Source: Actinomycetes bacterium
GTDB taxonomy: Bacteria > Actinomycetota > Thermoleophilia > RBG-16-64-13
Direction: 5' to 3'
Assembly (NCBI GenBank): GCA_024637095.1
Contig: JAGXFV010000004.1
Location: 1-50,653, forward strand
Length of the DNA: 50,653 nucleotides
The notes under the pieces were generated by a model. That model was not told where the DNA came from. It did no database searches and worked only from the letters and a program-made list of their open reading frames with translations. A program made the position numbers and the translations under genes. Of this stretch, positions 25,875-34,621 are shown in pieces. How positions within the stretch are numbered: the first letter of the stretch is position 1; every line of letters begins with the position of its first letter.

Positions 25875-27050
25875 CTAGAGCTTCTCGTAGATGGTGGCGA
25901 TTCCCAGACCCCCAGCCATGCAAAGCGTCACGAGGCCGTAGCGCACGTCTCGCCGGTGCATTTCGTTGAGCAGAGTCGTGGTGAGCTTTGCCCCGGTGGC
26001 GCCCACCGGGTGTCCGAGGGCGATGGCTCCTCCGTTCACATTGACCCGTTCCGAGTCCAGTTCGAGCTCCCGGATGACCGCCAGGCTCTGGGCGGCGAAG
26101 GCTTCGTTCAGCTCAACCAGACCGATGTCGTTCAGTGTGAGCCCCGCGCGATCGAGGGCCTTGCGGGTGGCAGGCACGGGACCGATGCCCATGATCGCCG
26201 GATCGACGCCGACCGACGCGAAGGACTTGACCCGGGCAAGGGGCTCGAGCCCGAGTTCGTGGGCCTTTGCCCTCGAGGTGACGACAACGGCGGCCGCGCC
26301 ATCATTCATGGGACATGAATTCCCAGGCGTGACCGTTCCTCCAGCGAGGAAGACCGGGCGTAACTTTCGGAGGTCTTCCATCGTCGCCTCCGGCCGGACC
26401 GACTCGTCGCGGTCGAAGATGCGCTCCGAGTGTCGCTCCTTGACCGTGACCGGGACGATTTCCGCGGCGAAACGGCCTTTCCGCTGGGCTTCGGCCGCGC
26501 GGCGGTGGCTCTCCAGGGCGAAGGCGTCCTGCTCCTCGCGGGTGATACCGTGCCTTTCGGCCAGGTTCTCGGCGGTTACGCCCATGTGGACACCCTCGAG
26601 CGAACAGATCAGTCCGTCGCCAAAAAGGGCGTCCACCATGAGATCGTCGCCCATGCGCTTGCCCCAGCGATGTTGCACAAGGTGCGGCACGAGGCTCATG
26701 TTCTCCACCCCGCCGGCGACCACGCAGTCCGCCTGGCCGCTCATGATCGATTGTGCGGCCAGGTCGATGGCTTTGAGCGACGATCCGCAGGCTTTGATGA
26801 CGATGAACGCCGGGGTCTGCCGGGGAAAACCCGCGCGCTGGGAGGAGATTCGGGCCGAGTTGAGGCCGCCCCCATGCACGTAGCCATGGCCGAAGATGAC
26901 CTCGTCCACCGCTTCCCGCGGAACCCCGCTGCCGTCCATCAGATCGTCCAGGACCAGTCGGCCCAACTCTGCCGCGGGAAGATCCTTCAGAGAGCCGCCG
27001 AAAGCCCCCACGGCGGTGCGGCGGGCGGCTACTATTACGGCTTCCTGCAT
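25875..27050 (-). CDS. Acetyl-CoA C-acyltransferase (thiolase)
   Basis: A 391-residue thiolase of normal length. The acyl-enzyme Cys88 lies in [10 protein letters not shown], the catalytic His347 in [11 protein letters not shown] and the second Cys377 in TLCMAGGLG. In a degradative setting it splits 3-ketoacyl-CoA (for example acetoacetyl-CoA) with CoA to acetyl-CoA. Its place behind CoA-transferase genes supports the degradative direction. The gap to CoA-transferase subunit B is 41 bases, so the genes are probably co-transcribed. Confidence 0.93.
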   Translation of the reverse strand: MQEAVIVAARRTAVGAFGGSLKDLPAAELGRLVLDDLMDGSGVPREAVDEVIFGHGYVHGGGLNSARISSQRAGFPRQTPAFIVIKACGSSLKAIDLAAQSIMSGQADCVVAGGVENMSLVPHLVQHRWGKRMGDDLMVDALFGDGLICSLEGVHMGVTAENLAERHGITREEQDAFALESHRRAAEAQRKGRFAAEIVPVTVKERHSERIFDRDESVRPEATMEDLRKLRPVFLAGGTVTPGNSCPMNDGAAAVVVTSRAKAHELGLEPLARVKSFASVGVDPAIMGIGPVPATRKALDRAGLTLNDIGLVELNEAFAAQSLAVIRELELDSERVNVNGGAIALGHPVGATGAKLTTTLLNEMHRRDVRYGLVTLCMAGGLGIATIYEKL

Positions 27051-27091
27051 GGTTCTCCTCTCGGTAGGTCCACTCGGTGGACCTTAGGGAT

Positions 27092-27751
27092 TCAGAAGGA
27101 TCCCGGGTCCCGGTCCACGGCCAGCCTGGCGGAGGTGGCGGACAGCACCTGCTCGACCGAGACTCCCTCCGCCACTTCCTTGAGAAGCAGGCCGCCGGGG
27201 GTCACCTCGATTACCGCCAGGTCGGTGATTATCAGATCCACGGCTTCGCGCGCGGTCAGGGGAAAGGTGCACTCCGGAAGGATCTTGGGTGAGCCATCCT
27301 TGGCCGTGTGCAGCGTGAGCGCGATCACCTTTCGGGCCTTCTGCGCGAGTTCCATCGCTCCGCCCATCCCAGGGACCCGCTGTCCCGGTACGAGCCAATT
27401 CGCCAGGTCCCCGCGCTCGCCGACCTGCAGGGCGCCGAGCACGGTCAGGTCCAGACGGCCGCGGCGGATCATCCCAAAAGCAATCGTGCTATCGAAATAG
27501 GAAGCGCCCGCCTCCTCGGTGACAGGCAACCCGCCGGCATTGATCAGATTGGGATCCTCGCGACCTCTCTCAGGGGTTCGTCCATAGCCCAGCATGCCGT
27601 TCTCGGCCTGAAAGGTGACCCGGCGTCCCTCGGGGACGTGGTCGGCAACCAGGGTGGGCAGGCCGATACCCAGGTTGACGACCATGCCGTCGGAGATCTC
27701 CTGGGCGGCTCGAGCAGCCATCCGCTGCTTTACTCCCAGCCCCACTTCCAC
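27092..27751 (-). CDS. 3-oxoacid CoA-transferase, subunit B
   Basis: A 219-residue beta subunit of a class I CoA-transferase. The catalytic glutamate E50 sits in FQAENGMLGYG, and YFDSTIAFGMIRRGRLDL matches the conserved C-terminal half. With subunit A it moves CoA between succinyl- or acetyl-CoA and a 3-oxoacid such as acetoacetate. The start overlaps the 3' end of the subunit A gene by 22 bases, so the two are coupled. No subunit fusion is seen. Confidence 0.92.
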   Translation of the reverse strand: MEVGLGVKQRMAARAAQEISDGMVVNLGIGLPTLVADHVPEGRRVTFQAENGMLGYGRTPERGREDPNLINAGGLPVTEEAGASYFDSTIAFGMIRRGRLDLTVLGALQVGERGDLANWLVPGQRVPGMGGAMELAQKARKVIALTLHTAKDGSPKILPECTFPLTAREAVDLIITDLAVIEVTPGGLLLKEVAEGVSVEQVLSATSARLAVDRDPGSF

Positions 27752-28509
27752 TCCACCCCCTCGCTCTGCACGACCATGTCGACGAAGATTCCCGGGGTGA
27801 CGATCTCCTCCGGTTCCAGTTCTCCCACGGGGACGATCTCGTCGGCCTCGGCAATAGTGAAATCTCCGGCCATGGCCACAAAGGGATTGAAATTGCGCGC
27901 CGTCTTGTCGAACAGTAGATTCCCCGAGAGGTCGGCCTTTCGGGCGTGAACGATGGCAACCTCCGCAGTAAGCGCGGACTCCACCAGATACGTCACGCCG
28001 TCCCCGAGGACCAGCGTCTGCTTGCCCTCCCCGGCGATCGTATCCAGTCCCACGTCTACGAGGATGCCGCCGAGCCCTACGCCCCCTGCCCTGATTCGCT
28101 CGGCCAGGGTGCCCTGCGGGCAGAACTCCACGCGCAGTTCTCCGTCGGTCATCTGCTTTCCCGCGACGGGGTTGGAGCCGATGTGGGAAACGATCAGCCG
28201 ACTGACCCGCCGATTGACAATCAGCGGGCCGACACCCACTTCGGGAAAGCCGGAGTCGTTGCCGATGAGGATCAGGTCGCGGACCCCCGACTCGAGCACT
28301 GCCCGTATCAGTGTTGGCGGGGTGCCCACCCCTCCGAAGCCACCGTACATCAGGGTCATGCCGTCGTGGAAGACTTCGAGCGCGCGGCTGAGTGGCACCA
28401 CCTTGCCGTGTTCGCCGGTGACGGTCGACGCCACCTTGCCCTGCTCGGCATCGGCATCGGCAACGGTACGGGACCCCGCCGTCTTGGCCGCATCATCGGG
28501 GCGGCTCAT
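27730..28509 (-). CDS. 3-oxoacid CoA-transferase, subunit A
   Basis: From ATG 28509 the protein has 259 residues. The core begins near residue 35 with KVVPLSRALEVFHDGMTLMYG and carries the CoA-binding Gly-rich loop GGFGGVGTP. The first 35 residues are an Ala/Asp-rich extension that normal alpha subunits lack, so a later start cannot be excluded. The longer frame to 28542 would overlap the aminotransferase more deeply; the chosen ATG gives a four-base ATGA overlap. Confidence 0.9.
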   Translation of the reverse strand: MSRPDDAAKTAGSRTVADADAEQGKVASTVTGEHGKVVPLSRALEVFHDGMTLMYGGFGGVGTPPTLIRAVLESGVRDLILIGNDSGFPEVGVGPLIVNRRVSRLIVSHIGSNPVAGKQMTDGELRVEFCPQGTLAERIRAGGVGLGGILVDVGLDTIAGEGKQTLVLGDGVTYLVESALTAEVAIVHARKADLSGNLLFDKTARNFNPFVAMAGDFTIAEADEIVPVGELEPEEIVTPGIFVDMVVQSEGVEWKWGWE

Positions 28510-29873
28510 ACCCCGGTGATCTCGGCGCCGTGTACCATCCACATATCCGATTGCAGTTGCTCTTCGACGTCATAAAGGGCGTCGTCGAGGATGGCGATCA
28601 GCCGGTCGAGGTCGGTCTCCGAGATATTGAGAGGAGGAGCGATAATGACCGCGTCTCCGGGGCGCGAATCCGCGCCCGCGAGCGCCGGATAGAGCAGGAG
28701 GCCGCGGTCCTGGGCCGCCTCCACCAATCGCGCCGTGGCCTGGCAGGATGACGGGAATGGCGTTCGCGTCAAGCGGTCGGCGATCAGTTCGACGCCCCAG
28801 AGCATCCCCATGCCGCGCACGTTACCGACGGCGGGGTGCCGTTCTTCGAGCTCTCCCAGCCTGCGCGCGAGCACCGCTTCCAGGGAGCGGGACCGCTCCA
28901 CGAGTTTGTGTTCGGCCATGTAGCGGCAGACGGCGAGAACCACGGCACAGGAGAGCGGGTTCCCCGAGAAGGTGTGGCCGCTCATGATGGCCCCCGAGCC
29001 GTCGCGGATGGTCTGCACCACCGCATCGCTTACCAAGGTAGTGGCCAGCGGGGTGTACCCTCCGGTCAGCCCTTTGCCGAGCGCGACCAGATCGGCCTGC
29101 ACGTGCCAGTGATCAAGGGCATGCGCATACCCGGTTCGGCCGCAACCCGTCATCACTTCGTCGGCGATCAAGAGAATGTGATGGCGCTCGCAGATCTCTT
29201 TGATCCGGGGGAAATACTCCGGTGGGGGAGGAATCGCACCTCCGGCCGCGCCAATCACCGGTTCCACGGCGAACCCGGCGATGGAGTGGGCGCCGATGGA
29301 GGTCACCTTCTCCTCCAGGTCATCGGCACAGGCGATACCGCAGGACGGGTAGCACCTACCCAGCGGGCAGCGGTAGCAGTAAGGGGGAGCGACCACGGGA
29401 AAACCGTGGAGCAGTGGGGCGAAGAGCCTCCGTCGCACTACGTGGCCGGACATGCTCAGCGCCCCCAGTGTGATGCCGTGGTAGCCGAGAGAACGGCCCA
29501 GCACGATGGTCTTGGTCGGCATCAGCCGTTCCCGCCAGTACTGCACGGCGATCTTCTGCGCTGTCTCCATAGCTTCGGAACCGCTATTGACGAAGAAGAC
29601 CCAGTCCAGATCTCCGGGAGCCTGGCTCCTCAGCTCCTCGGCCAGCATTTCGGCGGGGGGGTTGGAGAACTGACCGCGGTAGGAGAAGGAGATGCGCGCC
29701 GCCTGCTCGGTCATCGCCTCGACGATCTCATCCACGCCGTGACCGATAGCAGCGGTAACGGCGCCGGAGCAGCCGTCCAGGTAGGCGGTACCTTCGGCAT
29801 CGTAGATGTAGCTGCCCTCTCCCCGTACTGCGACCGGGTAGGCGCGATCGAGGAACGGCGTGATTAAAGGCAT
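28506..29873 (-). CDS. Class III PLP-dependent aminotransferase
   Basis: From ATG 29873 (MPLITPFLDRAYPV) the protein has 455 residues. PLP-binding features are NSGSEAMETA (96-105), YHG (131-133), D238 in LLIADEVMTG and the Schiff-base lysine K267 in LGKGLTGGY. A Cys-rich insert, C166-x2-C169-x4-C174-x3-C178-x3-C182, is typical of an omega/beta-amino-acid aminotransferase subgroup. The upstream part of the open frame (to 30212) is antisense to the PucR gene and is not part of this protein. First gene of the five-gene leftward operon. Confidence 0.9.
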   Translation of the reverse strand: MPLITPFLDRAYPVAVRGEGSYIYDAEGTAYLDGCSGAVTAAIGHGVDEIVEAMTEQAARISFSYRGQFSNPPAEMLAEELRSQAPGDLDWVFFVNSGSEAMETAQKIAVQYWRERLMPTKTIVLGRSLGYHGITLGALSMSGHVVRRRLFAPLLHGFPVVAPPYCYRCPLGRCYPSCGIACADDLEEKVTSIGAHSIAGFAVEPVIGAAGGAIPPPPEYFPRIKEICERHHILLIADEVMTGCGRTGYAHALDHWHVQADLVALGKGLTGGYTPLATTLVSDAVVQTIRDGSGAIMSGHTFSGNPLSCAVVLAVCRYMAEHKLVERSRSLEAVLARRLGELEERHPAVGNVRGMGMLWGVELIADRLTRTPFPSSCQATARLVEAAQDRGLLLYPALAGADSRPGDAVIIAPPLNISETDLDRLIAILDDALYDVEEQLQSDMWMVHGAEITGV

Positions 29874-29927
29874 GAAGATCTTCCCCCAACGTGGCGCGTC
29901 CAGCCACTTATAGCAGCAGGCGCGGCG

Positions 29928-30030
29928 TTGTACTATGCGCGGGCTGGTACACAAATATACGCAGCCAATAGGCCCACTTGTACAAGCCGGGTCGGCCGCC
30001 CATACTTGCAGGACTGCGAATGCTGTACAG
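29928..30030. promoter_or_regulatory. Cluster of GTAC dyads between the aminotransferase operon and pucR-like gene
   Basis: The divergent gap holds four elements centred on GTAC: TTGTAC (29928-29933), GGTACACAA (29946-29954), the perfect dyad CTTGTACAAG (29977-29986) and CTGTACAG (30023-30030). A further TTGTACAC lies at 34164, upstream of the ABC importer operon. The best reading is a set of operators for the PucR-family protein encoded alongside. Confidence 0.45.
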
Positions 30031-30051
30031 GACGGAGAAGAGGACGAGTCT

Positions 30052-31689
30052 GTGCCGTTGACCATGAGAGAGATTCTCGAACTGGACCCGCTGGGTCGAG
30101 GGCGATTGGTCGCCGGCGCCAACGGCCTGGACAACGAGGTCCGTTGGGTGACGATAGTCGAAGTACTTGAGGACGTCGGCCGTTTGGAGCCGGGTGAGCT
30201 CCTGGTGACCACGGCCTATCAGCTGAGTGAAGAACCCTTGCGGCAGCGCGAATATGTGGCAGGTCTGGCGGAGAGGGGCCTCGCCGGGCTGGCCGTGATC
30301 ACCGGTTTCTATGTTGACGAGATTCCTGCCGGAATGCGTGAAGCGGCAGACGAGGCCCGCCTTCCTCTGATCGACTTGCCGCCCACGATCAACTTTTCCG
30401 ATATCACCCATGCCGTGCTGGAGAGATTGGTGAACCGCCAGTACGAGCTACTTGACGCCTCGGAGCAGGTCCACTCCGAGTTGACCCGCCTGGCGCTGGA
30501 GGATGCGGAACTTGCCGAGCTCATCGAGATGATGGGCCGCTGGACCACGGGAGAGGTCGTCTTGTGGAACGCTTTCGGCCACCCGGTAGAGGGGCGACTG
30601 GATGACGCCGTCCAAGAGGTCCTCGCCGGCCTGATCGAGACCTCGTCCGCGGGACACCCGTCCGCGGGGGTTCCGCTTCCTACTCTGCGCTTTCTCCTGG
30701 ACGACGGAGAGTGTCTGGTGGTTCCGGTGCACGCCGGGCCGAATCTCTACGGCTACGTCACCCTCACGCACAGAGGAGGGCGCATCCGGGAACTCGAGGC
30801 GGTGGCCCTCGGGCACGCTGCAACGGTTGCTGCTCTGCTGTTGTCGCGCAGGGAAGCGGTTGATGCCGAAACCGCCCGACTGCAGGGTGAGTTCATGGAC
30901 GCTGTTCTGCAGGCCGGGGAGCGCGACCGCAGCGGTGTCATTGCCCGCGCCGCAGATTTTGGCTGTCACCTCGATCGGCCGCACGCTGCACTGATCTTGG
31001 GTGGCGGCTGCGACTCCGAATCGCTGAGTCAGGGGGAGTCGCCCTGGCAGAGGTGGAATGGAGGCCGGGCTAGGATCACGAGTCTGGCCTCCGACGTGCT
31101 TTGCTCACGGGTCGAGGGCTTTCTGCTCAGGCCACGCAAGGAGCAGCTGGTCATCCTAGCTGAGGTCACTTCGGCCGAGGAGGCCAAAACCGTCGGCGAG
31201 GCCTTACTCTCCCTGGCCGACAGCCTCGGGGAGCCCTTGCGCGTGGGAGTGGGCATGGTCGCGCATGACCTGATGGATTTCGAGCGAAGCGTGCGTGAAG
31301 CCGAGGTTGCTTACCGCTTGGGACCTCTTATTGACTTTGAGCAAGGGGTGGTTCCCTACGAAAGATTGGGCCTCTTCCGCACGGCAGTAGAACTCGAGCA
31401 GAAGGGGGTATCGCTGGACGAGCTCTGCCGCACCTCCCTCGGCGGCTTGGTCGCGGACGACCAGCGTATCCGGCGGCTCCGGGGGACCGTGGACGCCTTC
31501 TTCCGCAACCACGGGAACCTCCAGGCGACCGCCGATTCGCTGTACGTGCACCGACACACGCTCCGTTATCGCCTGAAGCGGGTGGAGAGCATCACCGGTC
31601 GCGACCTCAAGGACCCGATGGATCGCCTTAGCCTTCACTTCGGCATCGTACTCTTTCGATACCTCGAGGCGACCAACGACGGCATCTGA
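30052..31689 (+). CDS. PucR family transcriptional regulator
   Basis: From GTG 30052 (preceded by GAGGA) the protein has 545 residues. The N-terminal PucR domain begins MREILELDPLGRGRLVAG and contains GELLVTTAY and a Gly-rich helix pair. The middle part is GGDEF/GAF-like and the C-terminal HTH_30 domain (FFRNHGNLQATADSLYVHRHTLRYRL) binds DNA. PucR proteins sense purine or amino-acid degradation intermediates. ATG 30064 is an alternative start. It is divergent from the aminotransferase operon and convergent with the ABC importer, both plausible targets. Confidence 0.9.
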   Translation: MPLTMREILELDPLGRGRLVAGANGLDNEVRWVTIVEVLEDVGRLEPGELLVTTAYQLSEEPLRQREYVAGLAERGLAGLAVITGFYVDEIPAGMREAADEARLPLIDLPPTINFSDITHAVLERLVNRQYELLDASEQVHSELTRLALEDAELAELIEMMGRWTTGEVVLWNAFGHPVEGRLDDAVQEVLAGLIETSSAGHPSAGVPLPTLRFLLDDGECLVVPVHAGPNLYGYVTLTHRGGRIRELEAVALGHAATVAALLLSRREAVDAETARLQGEFMDAVLQAGERDRSGVIARAADFGCHLDRPHAALILGGGCDSESLSQGESPWQRWNGGRARITSLASDVLCSRVEGFLLRPRKEQLVILAEVTSAEEAKTVGEALLSLADSLGEPLRVGVGMVAHDLMDFERSVREAEVAYRLGPLIDFEQGVVPYERLGLFRTAVELEQKGVSLDELCRTSLGGLVADDQRIRRLRGTVDAFFRNHGNLQATADSLYVHRHTLRYRLKRVESITGRDLKDPMDRLSLHFGIVLFRYLEATNDGI

Positions 31690-31722
31690 GCCAGGCCGTC
31701 TGGGAAGGATGAACCCGCGGCG

Positions 31723-32463
31723 CTACAGAACCTGGCGCAAAAATCTGCTGGTGCGCTCCTCTTTGGGTGAGTCGAACATTCGCTCGGGCGAGGCGTCCTC
31801 GATGATCAGCCCCTCGTCCATCATGACCACGCGGTCCGCGACTTCTCGGGCGAAGCCCATCTCGTGGCTTACCACCAGCATGGTCATGCCTTCCGCGGCT
31901 AGATCCTGCATCACCTGCAGCACCTCCCCCACGAGTTCGGGGTCGAGCGCCGAGGTCGCCTCGTCGAAGAGCATGATGTCGGGTTCCATCGCGAGGGCCC
32001 GGGCGATGGCCACTCTCTGCTTCTGTCCGCCGGAAAGTTGAGAGGGATAGGCTCGATCTTTGTCCTCGAGGCCGACCTGGGACAGCAACTCCCGGGCCTT
32101 TTCTCGAGCTACCTTCTTCTTCTGCTTGCGCACATTCATGGGGGCCATGGTGATGTTCTCCAGCACGTTCTTGTGCGGGAATAGGTTGAAGTGCTGGAAC
32201 ACCATGCCGACCCGCGCCCGGACCTGATCCAGGTTCGTCGAATCCGGGTCGACCAGATGGCCGTCGATGTAGATCGAGCCTTTCTGGGCGAGCTCGAGAA
32301 AGTTAAGGCAGCGGAGCAGCGTGCTCTTGCCTGAACCGCTGGGGCCGATCAGCACCACCACTTCGCTGCGATCGACCTCGAGATCGATTCCTCGCAGAAC
32401 GTGCAGTTTGCCGAAGTACTTGTGCACGTCCTCGAGCTTGATCATGTGGTCCGTAGTACTCAT
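31723..32463 (-). CDS. Polar amino acid ABC transporter, ATP-binding subunit
   Basis: A 246-residue GlnQ/HisP-type ATPase: Walker [11 protein letters not shown]-loop FQHFNLFPH, signature LSGGQKQR, Walker [14 protein letters not shown] and switch His in VVSHEM are all intact. The ATG overlaps the permease stop by four bases (ATGA). It energises import of amino acids (glutamine, histidine, arginine or cystine family) with the permease and the binding protein encoded upstream. Confidence 0.95.
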   Translation of the reverse strand: MSTTDHMIKLEDVHKYFGKLHVLRGIDLEVDRSEVVVLIGPSGSGKSTLLRCLNFLELAQKGSIYIDGHLVDPDSTNLDQVRARVGMVFQHFNLFPHKNVLENITMAPMNVRKQKKKVAREKARELLSQVGLEDKDRAYPSQLSGGQKQRVAIARALAMEPDIMLFDEATSALDPELVGEVLQVMQDLAAEGMTMLVVSHEMGFAREVADRVVMMDEGLIIEDASPERMFDSPKEERTSRFLRQVL

Positions 32464-33149
32464 GGCGTCGCGTACTCCAGTTGCGGGGCCTCCGGTTCGT
32501 TGCGTTGCTTCTCCACATCAAGGCGAGCTTCCAGCCGGTTGACCAGCAGGGTGAAGATCAGCACCAGTATCAGGTAGTACATCCCGGCAACGATATAGGT
32601 CTCGAAGGGCTGGAAGTTCTCCGCCTGAATGCTCAGGGCGGTTCCGTAGAGCTCGGGCACGCCCAGATAGGCGACCAGGGAAGAATCCTTTAGCCCGATG
32701 ATGAACTGGTTGCCCAGAGGGGGTACCGCGCGCCGAAAGGCCTGAGGTAGGACGACCAGACGCATGGAATGCCAGTAGGGAACCCCCAGCGAACGTGAGG
32801 CTTCCATCTGGCCCTTGTCGACAGACTGTATGGCTCCGCGGAAAATCTCGGCGACGTAGGCTCCGGAGTGAATGGCCAGGGCCAGGGCTCCCGCCCAGAA
32901 GGAGCTCAGCACGATCAGGCGGGAGATGCCGAAGTACAAAAACATCAGTTGCACGATCAGCGGTGTTCCGCGAATGACCGTGATATAGACGTTGGCCGCC
33001 GCGTTGAGCAGTCGGTTTGGCGAGAGCTTGAGGAAGGCGATTACCAACCCGATCACGACCGCCAGCAGCAGCGATACCGCCGTCAGACGGAGGGTGACCA
33101 GTGTCGCTTCTAGGAAACCGACGTAGTGGTCCTGGAAGATGGAGAGCAC
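32460..33149 (-). CDS. Polar amino acid ABC transporter, permease
   Basis: A 229-residue HisM/GlnP-type permease with about five membrane helices. The EAA loop reads [20 protein letters not shown], followed by the conserved [14 protein letters not shown] segment that contacts the ATPase. A single permease gene is present, so the complex is probably a homodimer. Start ATG 33149 lies about 60 bases after the binding-protein gene; both belong to one leftward operon. Confidence 0.93.
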   Translation of the reverse strand: MLSIFQDHYVGFLEATLVTLRLTAVSLLLAVVIGLVIAFLKLSPNRLLNAAANVYITVIRGTPLIVQLMFLYFGISRLIVLSSFWAGALALAIHSGAYVAEIFRGAIQSVDKGQMEASRSLGVPYWHSMRLVVLPQAFRRAVPPLGNQFIIGLKDSSLVAYLGVPELYGTALSIQAENFQPFETYIVAGMYYLILVLIFTLLVNRLEARLDVEKQRNEPEAPQLEYATP

Positions 33150-33211
33150 GGTATTCCCCCTTGAGTGGTGGGCGGCCCGCCCGTGCGACGGGCCGCCCCT
33201 CTGCTACTCGG

Positions 33212-34066
33212 TTACTCGCCCAGGATGTTCCGGCCGAGCCACTTGTTACTGATCTCTTCGTAGGTGCCGTCGGCAATCATCTCTTCGAGGGCCGAGTTGA
33301 TGTCCTCGAGGAGTTGGGTGTCGTCCAGACGGATGGCGATTCCCATCTCGTCGATGTAAAGCGGTTCTCCGACATCTTTGATCGGCATGCCGTTCTCGTT
33401 GATAGCGGAGAAACCGACGACCTGGTCAGTGATCACAGCGTCCACCCGCCCGGTGGGCAGATCCTGCAGGGCGATGACGTCGCTGTCGTAGCCGACCACG
33501 TTGTCTTCATCGGTCAACTCGATGGCGATGTCTCGGAACGTCGAGGCTTTGACCACGCCGATCTTCTTGCCTTCCAGGTCCGCTTCGCTCGTGATGTCTT
33601 CATTGTCCTCGGAGACGAAGATCTGCGCGCCCGAGCGGTAGTAGGGCCGCGAGAAGTTGACCTGCCCAAGGCGTTCCTCGGTAATGGCCATAGAGCCTAC
33701 GATCGCGTCGTACTTCGAAGACTTGAGGCCCTCGATGATGGTCTCCCACGGGTTGGTCACCGGATTGGCGTCCATGCCCATGCGGTTGGCAATCTCTTTG
33801 CCGATCTCGACGTCGAAGCCGACCAGCTCGCCGCTGTCGCTGTAGTTGAAGGGCTTATACAGGCCGGACATGGCATAGTTGAAGCTGCCCGACGTCTCGG
33901 TGGCCTCTTCGGTGGTCCCGCTTCCGTCTTCTGTAGTTTCGGTGGCTTCTTCGGTCGCTTCTGTCGAGTCACCACTATCCTCGTTGTCATCCCCGCCGCA
34001 GCCGACGGCGGCGAAAGTGGCCACCATCATTAGCAGAAGCAGCATGATGCCGAGCTTCTTGGTCAT
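33212..34066 (-). CDS. Amino acid ABC transporter substrate-binding lipoprotein
   Basis: From ATG 34066 (MTKKLGIMLLLLMMV) the protein has 284 residues. A signal helix ends at the lipobox FAAVGC, so the mature Cys is lipidated. An acidic Thr/Glu-rich tether of about 45 residues follows, then a family 3 solute-binding fold: PFNYSDSGELVGFDVEIGKEIA, a DAIVGSMAIT motif and the hinge segments. The tether is long, as in Gram-positive lipoproteins. The extended frame to 34270 runs into non-coding leader and is rejected. Ligand is unclear: polar amino acid. Confidence 0.92.
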   Translation of the reverse strand: MTKKLGIMLLLLMMVATFAAVGCGGDDNEDSGDSTEATEEATETTEDGSGTTEEATETSGSFNYAMSGLYKPFNYSDSGELVGFDVEIGKEIANRMGMDANPVTNPWETIIEGLKSSKYDAIVGSMAITEERLGQVNFSRPYYRSGAQIFVSEDNEDITSEADLEGKKIGVVKASTFRDIAIELTDEDNVVGYDSDVIALQDLPTGRVDAVITDQVVGFSAINENGMPIKDVGEPLYIDEMGIAIRLDDTQLLEDINSALEEMIADGTYEEISNKWLGRNILGE

Positions 34067-34340
34067 TCTTCCCCCTCTATTGGAGTATCCGCGGAAGGGC
34101 AATGATACCGAGCCGTTCTTGCTACCGATATCAGCCCCTCTGGCCAAAGACGGGGACAGACTGTTGTACACATAGTCCAAATGCCGGAGCGCGTCTCCTG
34201 GCTGCACGGCGTTTGTCACCGCTGGTTTCCTCCGTTTTTCCTTGCTGAGCGAGCTATTCGGTTTACGCATGCTTTTTTATCAAGTATAAGTACCTTACTT
34301 CTTTAGAAGATTCACATTTATTCTGTAGACAAAGAATGGC
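34067..34340. other. Divergent intergenic region with TTGTACAC and a short dyad
   Basis: This 274-base stretch upstream of the amino acid ABC operon has no convincing gene. It holds TTGTACAC at 34164-34171, matching the GTAC elements near the PucR gene, and the short dyad AAGTACCTTACTT (34288-34300) in an AT-rich patch. No clear -35/-10 pair for the leftward operon could be chosen. Confidence 0.4.
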
Positions 34341-34369
34341 TTGACGATTGTGCGGATGCATAGTAGAAC
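34341..34369 (+). promoter_or_regulatory. Candidate promoter of the mtaBCA operon
   Basis: TTGACG (34341-34346) and TAGAAC (34364-34369) are separated by exactly 17 bases in front of mtaB. If used, the transcript would carry a GC-rich leader of about 245 bases before the mtaB start, with several short complementary segments. I looked for a cobalamin riboswitch (B12 box) there and did not recognise one. Confidence 0.45.
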
Positions 34370-34621
34370 CATACTCACGGGGGAAAGCTTCTGCAGGTCG
34401 GACCGCGGGGTTACGGCTCCAAGCTATCTGCGACCGGGTCACTTGTCCCTTTTGGCGACGCGGTGATCGGGCGTAGCGTCCCCTCCGACAGATTGATCCG
34501 CTGGATGGAAATGGGGGTGGTGCCTTTTGGATTGGCGGTGAGCGACGCGGAGTGATGTTCCACTCGTGGTCGCGTCGGCTTTCAAGTTCTCACTCATGTC
34601 GCTCCAAACGGAGGGATCCCT

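Noticed and set aside
28506-30212. 568-residue version of the aminotransferase starting at 30212
   Set aside because: The first 113 codons are antisense to the start of the PucR gene and Ser/Pro-rich; homology begins at MPLITPFLDR (29873).
34370-34621. Cobalamin riboswitch before mtaB
   Set aside because: I could not find the conserved B12-box or flanking core by eye. A covariance search would be decisive.
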